A stretch of 64,000 nt of DNA from Zelonia costaricensis. Lineage: Eukaryota; Euglenozoa; Kinetoplastea; Trypanosomatida; Trypanosomatidae. The position numbers and the translations under genes are program-made. The notes under the pieces were generated by a model. It ran no database searches. It was not told the DNA's origin and worked only from the letters and a program-made list of their open reading frames with translations. The number at the start of each line of letters is the position of its first letter. Position 1 is the first letter of the stretch. The stretch spans positions 1 through 64,000 of the forward strand of contig JASAOO010003488.1 in the NCBI GenBank assembly GCA_030849075.1. Direction: 5' to 3'. Below are positions 1-10,926 of this stretch, one piece after another.

Positions 1-709
1 CAGCAGTGCGTTGATGCGTGTGTGTGTGTGGGGGGGGAGGGGGGGGAAGCAGTGCGATGGCGAGCTCATAGCGGACATCCAAGACAGGGGAAGGGGGACG
101 GGAGCACGCTCTGGCCCCATACAGCTTGGATGCAGCTCAAACACTTCAGGGGTGGGGTTTGAATAAAGTGGAGACTCAGCTTCGGCAGAGGAGAGCCCCC
201 TCTCCCATTGTTGGAAGCCATCGCCTGCTCCTCAATTTTCTTGTTTTTCCGTTTCTTCGTGAACGCTGCCTCGGTGACGTGCCCTGACGTTGTACCCCCC
301 TTGTTCTCTTTACACGGCTTTATGCGAGTGTGAAACTCGATGACAGAGGGGAGGGGGGAGCGTGGGTAGCGCCGCAGCGGCGGAGGGAGGGGGTGAGGGG
401 ATGGTGCGTGCGCACACGCTGCCCACTCTTGTGTAGCACCTCCGCCCTGCAGCCCCCGATTACACGAGTTAAACACCACGCAGGGAAGCACCAAGAAACG
501 CAAGACACGGTAACACGACACGAGAGTGCCGCCACGCAACCAGCACCGTTTGCCGCCTCGCGTACGCCTCCCAGGCCTCAACCTCGCCTACACGGCGGAA
601 GCGCACTATCTCAGGCACACACACACACAAACAGAGCCGCGCCCGCGACAACTCAGTGGGGAAGCAGGAGGCATGGTCTGCCCCGACCCTTGCTCCCCGG
701 CATCAACCC
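1..709. other. non-coding flank, 3' side of the ESF2-like gene
   Basis: No convincing gene is seen here. The stretch starts with a short TG run followed by G runs (about 20-47) and carries purine-rich tracts further in. The open frames in it are arginine/proline-rich and change character across simple repeats. It most likely holds the 3' UTR of the gene ending at 710 and the leader of a gene outside the window. Confidence 0.6.
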
Positions 710-1465
710 TCACTCTGCAGCAGGACGCTTCTTTAGCTTCTTCGCTTTCGCCGGATCGCGCTCGGCCTTCTTTGCCGCAGACGCCGACGTATTAGGCCTC
801 TTCGACTTGGTGGCCACAGTCGACTTGGCAGCCGTACGGCGCACCACCAGCGGCGCACTGCTCTCTCCCTCATGGTCGTCGCTCGCCGTAGCCTTCGCTG
901 ATGACGTTGACGCCGCCGCCACCACCACCAACCCCTCCCGGTCCTCGCGATGCGGCTGTTGATGCTCCTGCGGCGGGTGGCGTCGACGGGCTTGGCGCTG
1001 CTGCTGCGCCTGCAGCGCCATGCGACGGTAGGCTTCGTTGATCGAGCGCTCTGCCAGGCGCGCCTCCACCTCTGCCGCCCGCCGCTCGCGTCGCTTGCCC
1101 TCCGCCTCATCGAGCAGCGAGTCCCACGTGAAGTCCTCAAGAAAGCGTACGGTCCACAGCTGGCCAAAGCAGCGACGCTGCCGCTTGACGTCGATGGCTT
1201 GGCCGTTCATGCACTGCGCGGCGTGTTGCGCGTCCACTGCGCGGGTGAACTCCATCCAGCCCTCCTTGTACTGCAGTGGGAGCAGCGGGCCGCCAGGGCG
1301 GCGGGCCTTCTTGGGGAATGGCACAAACTTCATGCGGCGGATATCGCCATACTTGTTGAAGTGCAGGCGCACCTCCTGCGGTCGCATGTCGCGCGGGACG
1401 GTGTTGAAGTACAGCACGCCGCGCTGCGCCGCTGGGGTGTACTGCGACTCTCGCAGGAGACTCAT
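710..1465 (-). CDS. ESF2: ESF2/ABT1-like RNA-binding protein
   Basis: A 251-residue protein with one RRM-like domain at about residues 15-112. The RNP2-like strand is GVLYFNTVP (16-24) and the RNP1-like strand YKEGWMEF (66-73). A lysine-rich insertion with VPFPKKARRPGG lies between them. The segment LWTVRFLEDFTWDSLLDE (103-120) closely follows the signature that ends the RRM in yeast Esf2 and human ABT1. These proteins are nucleolar and help assemble the early small-subunit processome, where Esf2 stimulates Dbp8; that role is inferred from the family. The rest (121-251) is a charged helix followed by a Lys/Ala/Ser-rich tail suited to a nucleolar protein. The ATG at 1465 was chosen because the RRM starts right after it and a splice acceptor lies about 70 nt upstream. 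An in-frame ATG at 1609 would add 48 residues without family similarity. Confidence 0.85.
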   Translation of the reverse strand: MSLLRESQYTPAAQRGVLYFNTVPRDMRPQEVRLHFNKYGDIRRMKFVPFPKKARRPGGPLLPLQYKEGWMEFTRAVDAQHAAQCMNGQAIDVKRQRRCFGQLWTVRFLEDFTWDSLLDEAEGKRRERRAAEVEARLAERSINEAYRRMALQAQQQRQARRRHPPQEHQQPHREDREGLVVVAAASTSSAKATASDDHEGESSAPLVVRRTAAKSTVATKSKRPNTSASAAKKAERDPAKAKKLKKRPAAE

Positions 1466-3789
1466 GACGAAGGAGAGAGGGGAACCAGTGGGAGAGGGTG
1501 CGGAATGCGACAGGGTGTGGCGGAGGAGAATGAGGCCTGTGAGGCACCAAAAAGAACAGGCGTGCGCCACAAACGGCGCGAGCAGGCGTATCCATTGCGA
1601 CACATACACACACGCACGCCGTGCGAGGAAGAGGGGGGATAGGAAAAGGGGGCAGGGAATGCGAGGAGCATGCGGAGCAGCTCGGCAGCGCCGGGAGACG
1701 GATCGAGCCCGCCTCTATTGGAGGGGGATCGGGAGGAGGCGTACGCGTACGTGCGCTCGACGTGACGAGGAGGAGGCGGGACGAGGAGAGTGCGACCAGC
1801 ACAGCTGCGCCGTCCATTCTTTCTTTTTTTCCCTCGCCTCAACGAGCAAACACCGACTTGCACCGGTGCAGCCCTCTCCTCGCACTCCCCCCGTTGACTC
1901 CTCTCCTCCCCTCGCGACCTCCATTCAGCAGTACGTTGCCTGCGCGCAGCCGACGCTCATGGCGCTACTGCAGCAGGAAGATGGATGGAGGGGGGGGGCT
2001 CGATCATACTGCATCTTGCGGCACAGAGACGGCTCTCCTGCGCGCGGCAACGAGCTTGTCCATAGCAACATCTGCGTCTCTGCATTCTGCTCCCGTTCTG
2101 CTTTGTGCGCGCGTGTGTTATGTGCTCTTCTGAGAGCCTGTAAGAGTGGGGTGTGTGCGTGTTTGTTTGTACGGAGACGTGTACACGTTCTGGGGGGTGG
2201 CGGACGCGGCCCGGTTTCCTTGATGTACGCTGTCGCTGCTACGACGGCGCACTCGCTCCTCACAGTCTACGGTAGAGTCTCGCGACGTTCCCCACGCAGA
2301 GGAGAGAAAAGGCAGAACAAAGCAGTAGCGGGGGCAAAACACAAACCGCCACCGCACTTCACGCAAGCGCAGACTGCACCAACGTCACGATGAAATACGC
2401 GTGCCTCTCCCCTCCCCCTGCCGTCCTCCCCCTCCCCCCCCCCTTCACATCGCTCGCGCACACACGACGCAAGGCATGACACGCTCACAAAGGCACTGAA
2501 AGAAAGGAGAAAAGACCACGCACAGGCACGGCGAGGGAGGGAGGGAGATTTGGGGGAAGGGGATGCGACCACAGCATTGCGCAACGAGGCCACTCAGTGC
2601 TGCGGCAAGAGAAGGGGGGAGAACAGGAAACGGGAGCGTGCGAGGAGAGGGAGACCGTCGTGGGGCAATGGAGTAGGGCAAGTGCAGGGGTGTGGCGCCG
2701 GCGGACGCCAACAGACAACCACAAACATTATAAAGGCGCTTGTACAGCGCAAGCGAGCGAGCTAGAGAAGGGGAGCGGTGCGGCGGCGACGCCGCGTGGG
2801 GGCGAGACGTGGGGGACATCAGCAAACGAAAATACAAGAGCGAAAACAAGCAATCAAGCAACCCAGGAGTCGGCACAGAGTAAGCAATCACGCAACACCC
2901 AGAAATCTACAGAGCGAGGACGCACTCGAGTACAAAGACACACACACACACGCAGATACAACAGCACGCGAGCGCCAGCACCGGCAGAGTGGCTGACGCC
3001 CTTCACGCGAGCGACGACATCCCAGACGACTGTAAAAAGAAAAAAAGCGTCGGGAGGTGGCGACAGGCACTTGCCTACCCGCTCGCCCACCCTCTCTCTC
3101 TCTCGCTGATATGATGCCGACCTCATGCGCAGATCCGCACCCTTCGCTCTCTCCTCGCATCCCCACAAACCTCTCGACTCCCTGCCCGCCGCCCCCACCA
3201 CGCCTCTCCTGCTACCGCTCACAGACCGCAGCAGTCGACATGAGGAGCCGGGGGAGTGAGGGAAGGAGGGGAGGGAGGAAACCAACACAGTCAGCCGCAA
3301 ACAAACGAAGCGCAAGGAGAGCCGCAACACAGAAGCACAGTAAAGGAGGTGGCGGAAGAGGCGTCAGAGAGGGGGGGGGGGCATTGCGGGAGAGACACGG
3401 GGAGCCGTGCATCACGGAGGCAGAGCGAGAAGAAAAGGGGTACGAGGGGCGGGCATGCCGGCCCGGTGCCGCACCGAGGCGGAGAGGTAGTGGAGCAGGG
3501 GGGAGAAGTGAGGCGCGTGCGGCACGGCGGGCATGACTTCTACCGAATACCGTCTTTTGGCAACCCGCGCGCCCCTATCTCCGTCCCGCACTGGCGCCCA
3601 ACCACCCACACATGATCCCCCCCCCCGCACCCCGCACCTCGGTGTTCTGCCGGGGCGCTGATCCAACGCGGCAGGCGCGCTGCCGACCCCGCCGATCGCA
3701 ACAGCACGGCGCGTGCCCTCGCAGCGGGAGTCGCGCGCGCTCGCCCACCGCAACCGTCACACACGTCTGCACCAGTTTATTGCATCCCT
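1466..3789. other. intergenic region between OTU protease and ESF2-like genes
   Basis: No gene is supported in these 2.3 kb. The sequence is a mosaic of purine- and pyrimidine-rich tracts, G runs (for example near 1990 and 3370) and short CA runs (2939-2952). The long plus-strand frame through 1038-2393 is a shadow of the ESF2-like gene that runs on into low-complexity sequence. The region should hold the 3' UTR of the OTU gene and the polyadenylation and splice signals for the next gene. Confidence 0.6.
1537..1560 (-). promoter_or_regulatory. candidate trans-splice acceptor of the ESF2-like gene
   Basis: On the minus strand a pyrimidine-rich tract (TTCTTTTT then GCCTC) ends in CACAG, with the AG at 1538-1537. 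It is the first AG upstream of the ATG at 1465 and gives a 71-nt 5' UTR, typical for trypanosomatids. It lies inside the longer open frame, which argues against the start at 1609. Inferred from sequence only. Confidence 0.45.
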
Positions 3790-5943
3790 CTAGAACGTGT
3801 ACTCGCTCGGCAGCCCACGGAAGCCTGCAGGCGGGCTCGCTGGTGGACGTGCCGGCGGTTCCGCCCCCCGCGCTGGCGCTGCCTCCTGCTTGCCGGACAG
3901 CGGGCGGCTGCGGGGCACCGGCGGCGCCGCCGCGCTGGCGCTCAGCGACGACTCGAGGTGCGAGCGGCCGAGCGAGTCGGACGACTCCGGCCGTGCCTTG
4001 AAGGAGCCAAGAGGGACATCAGGGCGCGGCGAGCGGCCCGGCAGCCGTGATGTGAGCGGCGGCGACGCACCAGCAGAAGCCTGCGAGATGCCGATCTGCG
4101 GGGGCGGGCTGGTCGCCTGCGGGTCGCTGGCACTGCGCGAGGTCTGCTTGCGCTTCATGCGGCGGTTCAGCTCCCCGCTGAGAAGCTCGCCCAGCTGCAG
4201 CTGCGCGACGGGGGACGGGGTGATGTCGTCGTAGTGCACCGGCGCGAGGTACGCGAGGAAGAGGGAGACGGAGTCGTACTTGGGCGGTACCGAGGCGGCC
4301 GCTTTCTGCCGCGCGAGTGACACCACGGGCTGCTCGTTGTTCGCCACGTTCGCGCCGCGGTTGCTGGAGGACGGACCGGACGAGGGGTGCTGCTCCCCTA
4401 CCCGGGCGGAGCGGGAGTTGGTGAGCTGGTCGTGCTGAAAGACGATGTGCCAGCGCTCCCGGTCGCTTGTGATGACGTGGATGTTGACGCGGAAGCAGCG
4501 AGCCGCGGCGTTCAGGCACAACTCGTCTCCCCACGTGCCCTGCTCCTTCATGGCCGACAGGTACGCCTTCCACTCGGCAGCCCCGTCAAACAGGATGGAG
4601 TAGTCCGCAGCGTGCTCGCTCATGTACGCCGTGGCAAGCGAGCGGACGAGGTAGTGCAGCCGCGGCTGCCCGAACAGCTGGTTCGCCAGCGCGCTGAAGA
4701 GGCAGTTGCCATCCGTTTTGTGTACGTTGCGCGAGATGTGGAGACGGTTCAGGCGACTCGACAGCCGGCGCTCGTTGTTCTCGATCTGCTGCTGCCGCGA
4801 CCGCTCCTCCAGCGTCTGCGCGTCGTTCACGCCGAAGACGATCTCCCCGTCCGCCGTCGCGTTGCTCGCTGCGCCGTCGCGGGGGGGATCCTGGCTGACA
4901 CCGCCGCCGTGGTCCTTGTTGGCAACCGAGTTGCGGCGCCGCTCCGCGTCGCGCTGCGCCGTCACCATCTCCGCGAACTTCGCCTCCTTGTCGATCTTTG
5001 CCTGACCCACGAGGACGTCGTCGGGGGTGTTGTAGGCGCCGCATGTCGGGCAGTAGCGCAGCCCGTCCTCGCCGCGCGCCATGTGATGCAGCGCCGTGCA
5101 CTGCGAGCAGGCCCAGTACCGCGGCTGGTGGCAGCGAGAGCAGCGGTCGCCGTCTAGCGTGTTCAGCCCTCCGCACTCCCGGCAGTTCCAGATGCTGTGC
5201 GGCTCCCCATTGGTGCACCTGCTGGCCCCGCTGCCCTTCCCCTTGGGCGACCCCATCATGCCGATCGGGCAGTGCGCCTTGCACACCGAGCACGTCACGG
5301 AGCCGGGATTCACAAAGCCACATGCCTCGCACTCCCGCGCCAGTGCGGCATTCAGGAACGTGCAGCGAGGGCAGTTCCAAAAAGCGGACGGAGTCGCTGT
5401 AGCCGCCGTCACGTGCTCGCCGCCGCCGGCGGCCTGGCGAGTGACGGACAAGCGCCGCTGCTGCTCCTCCTCCTCGCGCCGCTGCCGCATCATGGACGAG
5501 TTCATCACAAAGGAGGCGCGCTGCGGCTCGATGATCTCGCCATATGTGCTGGCAAGCGAGTCGTCGTTCGGTGACGACACAGACGCAGCGCGCTCGTCTT
5601 CGATGTTGTAGATGAGGCGCAGAAACTCGGCATCGCTCTCTCGCCGCGCCGGTGTGTTGATGATCGGCAGCAGCAGCGACAGGTACGACGCCCGGAAGCA
5701 CGTGAAGCAGAGGTGGATCGTCCCCTGCAGGCGGAAGCGCAGAGGACTCGTGCGGTTGCACAGCCAGCACAGGCGCGGCGCGGCACTGGCCGTCGGCCGC
5801 TCTGCGGTGGTGGTACCATGACTATCTGCGTGCTTTGCCAGTGCCGTACTCGCATTCACCCCGCTGGGGGTGGCTACCTCGTTGCCGCGGCTGAGCCGCT
5901 CCCGATCCACCTTCTTGTTCAGCAAGTCGTCAAGGTACTCCAT
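3790..5943 (-). CDS. OTU-family cysteine protease with multiple zinc fingers
   Basis: A 717-residue protein, probably a deubiquitinase. The OTU catalytic motif KTDGNCLFSALA sits at 409-420 with Asp411 and nucleophile Cys414; WGDELCLNAAA (471-481) and the general-base histidine in LAPVHYDD (His570) complete the fold. About 50 low-complexity residues (505-553) interrupt the domain before the histidine. Upstream are several Cys4 modules: C59/C62/C79/C82, a RanBP2-type finger at 189-210 (WNCPRC...CEAC), a Cys-rich stretch at 218-225, a second RanBP2-like finger at 252-273 and a third module at 277-301. RanBP2/NZF fingers often bind ubiquitin, so they could set chain preference. The C-terminal 120 residues are Pro/Ser-rich and look disordered. 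The ATG at 5943 is the first in frame. The family call is firm; chain specificity and location cannot be read from the sequence. Confidence 0.9.
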   Translation of the reverse strand: MEYLDDLLNKKVDRERLSRGNEVATPSGVNASTALAKHADSHGTTTAERPTASAAPRLCWLCNRTSPLRFRLQGTIHLCFTCFRASYLSLLLPIINTPARRESDAEFLRLIYNIEDERAASVSSPNDDSLASTYGEIIEPQRASFVMNSSMMRQRREEEEQQRRLSVTRQAAGGGEHVTAATATPSAFWNCPRCTFLNAALARECEACGFVNPGSVTCSVCKAHCPIGMMGSPKGKGSGASRCTNGEPHSIWNCRECGGLNTLDGDRCSRCHQPRYWACSQCTALHHMARGEDGLRYCPTCGAYNTPDDVLVGQAKIDKEAKFAEMVTAQRDAERRRNSVANKDHGGGVSQDPPRDGAASNATADGEIVFGVNDAQTLEERSRQQQIENNERRLSSRLNRLHISRNVHKTDGNCLFSALANQLFGQPRLHYLVRSLATAYMSEHAADYSILFDGAAEWKAYLSAMKEQGTWGDELCLNAAARCFRVNIHVITSDRERWHIVFQHDQLTNSRSARVGEQHPSSGPSSSNRGANVANNEQPVVSLARQKAAASVPPKYDSVSLFLAYLAPVHYDDITPSPVAQLQLGELLSGELNRRMKRKQTSRSASDPQATSPPPQIGISQASAGASPPLTSRLPGRSPRPDVPLGSFKARPESSDSLGRSHLESSLSASAAAPPVPRSRPLSGKQEAAPARGAEPPARPPASPPAGFRGLPSEYTF

Positions 5944-8900
5944 GACGGCGCGTCACCGTCGATTCGGGTGCGACGCAATCGCCCAAAATCCCCGCGGCTG
6001 GTTGTGGCCGCCGTTGTTCGTTTGACCCCGGTCACGATGATTGTTTACCTTGTCTCGTTTCGTGTGCACGTGGCAGGGGCGAGCGCGAGGAGCTCACAAA
6101 CGAAAAGGCGCACAGATGCGCAGAGCTAACCTCGATGCCGCCTCACCAATATGAAGAATGTGCGACTGCGCAGAAGGCACCGGAGCGGAACAAAGGCGGT
6201 GTGCAGGTAAAGACGCCACCGCACGCGGCAAAGGAAACACGGCGTCCCAGCAAGTGGACGGAAGGGGGAAAGGGGGGAGGGGGGCCACAAGAACGCGCAA
6301 GGAGGCGGATGCTACACCGAAGGTGCTGTTAACACAGTCCCGTCCTTGTGTGTGAAAAGAGCACCAATCTGTTCTGTGAATGCCACCACAACAGACCCAG
6401 TGGGGGTCGCCGTGCACCTCGCCGAAGCTTACAAAGCGGCGTGAACACCTGCGCCGGATGAGGAAAACTGAGGGAGAGGCGGGGAGGCGAGTGGAAAAGG
6501 AACGGAAAGGTGTCGAACTTCCCAGGCGAAGACGGAGACAGGACAGCGAGGGCGGATCAGAAGACACACAATGGCAGAAAAAGACGAGGCGAGAACGTGC
6601 GAGACTCACGCGTTGCGGAGCACCGCGGAGGTGACGAGGGGGGGAGGGGGTAAGGGAGTCGCACGGCGATGAGAACAAAAGAAAAATAACAACACAAAGG
6701 TACGAGCGCCACGCCACCGGGGAGGCGGACGTGACCGTGCAGAAGGGGACGGGGAGGAGGAGGAGGGGGAGGGGGGGGGGGCACAAGCCGCAACAAATCG
6801 ACGAGCGACGCAAGAAGAACGCGCGACGGAGGGGGGGTGGGGGAGCCGGAGGGCGAGGGGAATGGGCGTAGTTTGGGGACGAAGAGAAAAGAGGAAAATG
6901 CAGGTGCGCCGTGGCCGAGACAGCGCGGGGGTGGGCACGATACTTCTGAACGCACGCGCGCGCACGCACGCAGGTTGATTGGGCCTGCACCGAAGCTGTG
7001 CGTGAACGAGGGCGGTGGTGGAGGGGTGTCGGTGGAGGTGACCTTCTTTGGGTTTTGCTTCCTTTGCTCCTACGCACAAGGGGAGGCGGACGGCGAACAA
7101 CCGGCGGGGTATACACGCGCGGTTGTTGTTGCCGTGGCGGATAAGCTTGGGAGGTGTCCACCCAGTATTCAGGTGTGAAGGTCGAGAACAGAAAGACAGG
7201 GAGGAGGAGAGGTGACGTCGACGATGCGTGCGACGTCGGCTGACAAAGAGCAGCACCAGCCCACGTAGAAGACAAGAGCACCGCACGTACGTTGCTGTGT
7301 GTGTGTGTGTGTGTGTGTCTGTACTGCGTTTGCACAAGAAGGGAGAAGAAAAGAGAGTGGAAAAAGGAAAACTCGAGGAGGCGAAAGACAGGCCCACGCA
7401 CACACAGACACGACAGAAGGTGTTGCAAGAAGGTCAAGCCGACCACTCGCGGAAGTGAAACAGGTAAAACTGAAGGGACACAATATCACAGTGGCTTCTG
7501 TGCAAATGCGTGTGTGTGCGTGCGTGTGTGTTGCGGTGGCAGGTGCTGACTCCACCGCACAGGTTTCCGTACTAGAAACGGCACGCGACTATGCGAAACG
7601 CTGACACAGGAACAGACCAGGAAAGTGACTCCGAGGGAACTCCGGAGCAATCAATGAAGGACCTCAGCCACGCCGCGGCAGACACTGACAAGAACAAAAC
7701 TCGCACGCACGCACATACACACACACGAGCCTGGGCGAAGGAGCTGGGAGGTGGGGGGAGCTAGGAAAGGGGAGGGGGGCCGCAGTATGGTGGAACCCGT
7801 AGATCCGCTGCAAGCGTGTGGGGAGAAGGTGTCGACACGCCGCGAGAGTGTGCGTTGTAAATAGCGAGTCGATAGTAGAAGAACATGGGCCAGAGACAGC
7901 GGGTGAGGTGTAGGGGGGAAGGGAAGCAGAGATCAGAGTGAGTGCATCAGGGACACAACGCGGGAAGTGTAGTCGCGCAGCAGTTCGACTGAGACGAGGC
8001 GGTGCGGTGCGGGATCGCGAAGGGAGCTCTAGTCCTCGCGGCACGTCTCATTGCAGAGAGATATGCGCCAAACGAGGGTCGAGTCGCCCTCCGCGCCTGT
8101 CCCCCCAAAGAAGCCTTCTTTGTTTTCTCCTGCCCCCGGACGCCTACAGGAGCGGGTTCGAGAGAGAGAAACAACCAAGACGACAGAGGTGAACACGGAG
8201 GGCACACGGGGCTCCATCCTATGCGCTGCCCCACACGCTTCCCTCTGCTGTCCTCGCCGACAACCGTCGCTGTTGTACAGCTGGCCCTCGCGCATCCACG
8301 TGCACCCGAGGCTGCATTGCGCCCTCACACACGGCGTCTTCCTTTTCTAAACGTGTGTTGTTGTTTCTTCTTTGTAATACTCGCTGTGTGCCAAGAACAA
8401 CCACGCGCGCACTCCACCCCACGCACCGGCCACCTTTGCGGCCTCTATGCCTCACCCTCGCCTTGTTCCTCGCCTCGCTGTCTTCCCTCCGCCCGTCACG
8501 TGCGACGCCGCACAGCATGCGCAGACGAGCTGGGCTCGTGGTGGGGAGAAGAAGCGGGGGGACGCTAGAAGGAAATGAGGACACGCACACGCACATGCAC
8601 ACAGTCTTGTGCAAGAGCAAAGGGAGGGGGAGGCTGGAGGGACGCGTGAAAGGGAAAAAGGGGGGCGCGGGACGGGGGGTGGAGGCGCCGTTGCTGTTTG
8701 CAATCCTACAAGATCGTACCAAAAGGCGGAGGGGGGGGGGCGGAAGGGCGGGGCGGGGGGGAGGAGGTGAGTGAGGCCTCGCTGGGAAACGGAAACGCGT
8801 GCACGCCGCCTTAACTAGAGGAAGGGAAGAGGTGGGGAAACAAACAAAAAAAACAGAATCGGCTATATGACCTGTGACAGCACCACTTCGTGCGCGGGTG

Positions 8901-9453
8901 GGCGTAAGTGTGTGCAGCTGTCCGTGTGTGGCGCGCCGGTGTGCTCGGTGTTCGTGTGTGCTGAGGAGAAATTCGAGGTACCGGAGGGGAAAGGGAGCAG
9001 GGAGCTGTGTTGCGTATCGGACAGGACGGTCTGCGTCCCCTGCCCCTCGCCACCCCCCCCCCCTCTCGACACAACCACACACAAAAACACCTCTCACACA
9101 TCTCCTAAGTACGTAAGACGTAAAGCAAAAACAAAACACAAAAAGAGGGAACACCACCATCCCTCCCTCTCGCCTCCAACTACTCGTACACACACCCACA
9201 CACACGCACGCACATCAAGAGACAAAGCCAATACACGACAGGGCAGGGGGAACACTTACAACGGTTGGGCGAGGGGGCAGGAGGGGGGGGGGGCGGCTGC
9301 CGAGACATGCCGCGCGGTCTTCGCGGGACGCTTCACACACGTGTGGGTGCGCCGGGGGGCGCGTGCGGTGCACGTAACGGCCGACGCGGGAGCGCCGCTG
9401 CCAGTCAGTCCCCCCCCCCTCCCACCGACAAGGCGCACCCCCGCACCTCGTGC
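5944..9453. other. long intergenic region between M16 and OTU genes
   Basis: This is the longest gene-free stretch in the window (3.5 kb). It contains a (TG)n run at 7296-7318, G runs around 6772 and 8728, and many purine tracts on the plus strand, so the transcribed strand is rich in pyrimidine tracts. A 450-codon minus-strand frame (6094-7446) is built from proline, serine and TH repeats read through these tracts and was not accepted. No RNA gene was recognised. Confidence 0.6.
7296..7318. repeat. (TG)n microsatellite
   Basis: Uninterrupted TG/CA dinucleotide run of 23 nt in the M16-OTU intergenic region. Read directly from the sequence. Confidence 0.95.
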
Positions 9454-10926
9454 TTAGTACCAGTACTTGTACGACCAGTGCTGCGTCCAGTCGTAGTTCG
9501 GGATGGCCGAGATGTAACCTGCGTAGCTGTACACCGGCTTGCGGCCGTAGAAGTAGTGCTGCAGCACCTCCTGCACGTTGCTGCCGGTCGTGTCGTCGAT
9601 GCGGTCGTACATCTCCGTCAGCGGCACGCGGCGCCCGTAGTGGAGCACCTGGCGGCCAATGTCCTTGGCCGAGTTCGCGCTGCCGTCCATGTTGAAGAGC
9701 AGCTGCGCCTTCATGTTCACCTTCGCCTGGGCCAGCTCGTTGTCGTGCAGCATCTTCTGTGCGAAGCGGCACCACTCGGCGATGGTGTACTGCAGCACCT
9801 CCACAATGACACCGCCATCGCCCGGACCGCCCATGGCCTGGCGGCCCACCACGTACATGCCGCAGAGACCGACGTCCTTGTAGCTGTGCAGGAACGGGTT
9901 GGCCGTCTCGATCGACTTCTCGTTGAAGTGCGTGTTCGTCGGGGTTGAGTGGTCGAGCGAGGAGAAGGTCTTGAGCACGCGGTGCATGGCGTGCTGGCCG
10001 AGCTCGTGCTGGGAGCGGTGGAAGGAGCCGGGAATCTCGCAGGCGAGGCCGAGCGGGATGTTGTCCTCGCACGCCGCCCCGCACGTCTCGAAGGCCCAGG
10101 CGACGTTCACCGTCTTGTAGCGCAGGTTCCAGAGGCGGTACTCACCGCCGATGAAGCGCGACTCCGGCATCGCAATCGCCGCCGCCGCCGGCGCCTTGGC
10201 GAGGTCGCCGAAGTAGCTCTGCGCCGCCTTCTCCAGCGCCGTGTGGTCCACACCGCCGCTGCCGACCACCACGACGCGGCTGCCCGCAAGGGTGCTGGCG
10301 CGGTACTGGCGCATCTCCTCCGCCGTCACCTTCTTCACGCCCTCCTCCGTGCCGTAGAGCGGGGTGCCAACGCCGTAGGGGGTGCTGTCGAAGGCGCAGC
10401 GGTGCAGGTTGTCCATGACGATGTCGTCCGGGCGCTCCTCGAAGAGGTGCTGGTCCTCGTGCACCATGGCGCGCGCCTTGGTGATGTCGGCGTCCGACAT
10501 GCGGGCGTTGCGCACGACATCGGCCAGCAGGCCCACCGCGCGGTCGGTGTTCTCCTTGGCGACCTTCATGTACAGGTACGTGTGCTCGCGGCCCACGTTC
10601 ACCTCCAGCTGGCCGCCAAGCTCGTCCACCGCCTTCGCGATCTGCTCGCCCGACTGGTTCGTCGTGCCCAGGAAGCCGCACTTCTCCAGCACGCGCGCCG
10701 TGCCAGCGTAGGCGGCGGGCTCGTAGCGGGAGCCGGCATCCATCCAGACGCCAACGGTGGCCACCTTCGACAGCGGGTTCTCCTCGCACGCGACGCGCAC
10801 GCCGTTGCCCAGCGCCGACACGTTCGTCGGCGGGATCTTGCTCAGCACATCGCGGAACGCCGCCGAGGTCGCGTGATTCGAGGCCGGGCGGGCGCGCTGC
10901 ACGAGGGTGGAGAAGCTAACCGACAT
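9454..10926 (-). CDS. M16-family protein without zinc motif, probable complex III core subunit
   Basis: A 490-residue protein of the mitochondrial processing peptidase / cytochrome bc1 core family. Family blocks include VGVWMDAGSRYEP (58-70), AGTARVLEKCGFLGTTNQ (74-91), GGQLEVNVGREHTYLYMKV, and two repeated M16 halves. The HxxEH zinc motif of active MPP beta is here R78-V-L-E81-K82: the glutamate remains but both histidines are replaced. This argues against peptidase activity and for a structural core protein of ubiquinol-cytochrome c reductase, although related genes are often annotated as MPP beta. The first 25 residues are basic and hydroxylated (MSVSFSTLVQRARPAS), consistent with a mitochondrial presequence. 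The C-terminus DWTQHWSYKYWY is aromatic, as in MPP beta and core 1. The ATG at 10926 is directly followed by the presequence. Confidence 0.88.
   Translation of the reverse strand: MSVSFSTLVQRARPASNHATSAAFRDVLSKIPPTNVSALGNGVRVACEENPLSKVATVGVWMDAGSRYEPAAYAGTARVLEKCGFLGTTNQSGEQIAKAVDELGGQLEVNVGREHTYLYMKVAKENTDRAVGLLADVVRNARMSDADITKARAMVHEDQHLFEERPDDIVMDNLHRCAFDSTPYGVGTPLYGTEEGVKKVTAEEMRQYRASTLAGSRVVVVGSGGVDHTALEKAAQSYFGDLAKAPAAAAIAMPESRFIGGEYRLWNLRYKTVNVAWAFETCGAACEDNIPLGLACEIPGSFHRSQHELGQHAMHRVLKTFSSLDHSTPTNTHFNEKSIETANPFLHSYKDVGLCGMYVVGRQAMGGPGDGGVIVEVLQYTIAEWCRFAQKMLHDNELAQAKVNMKAQLLFNMDGSANSAKDIGRQVLHYGRRVPLTEMYDRIDDTTGSNVQEVLQHYFYGRKPVYSYAGYISAIPNYDWTQHWSYKYWY

Noticed and set aside
1038..2393. 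451-codon plus-strand open frame
   Set aside because: The first part is the antisense of the ESF2-like gene and the rest is low complexity in an intergenic region.
6094..7446. 450-codon minus-strand open frame
   Set aside because: It is made of Pro/Ser/Arg-rich and TH-repeat sequence translated from simple repeats, and has no motif.
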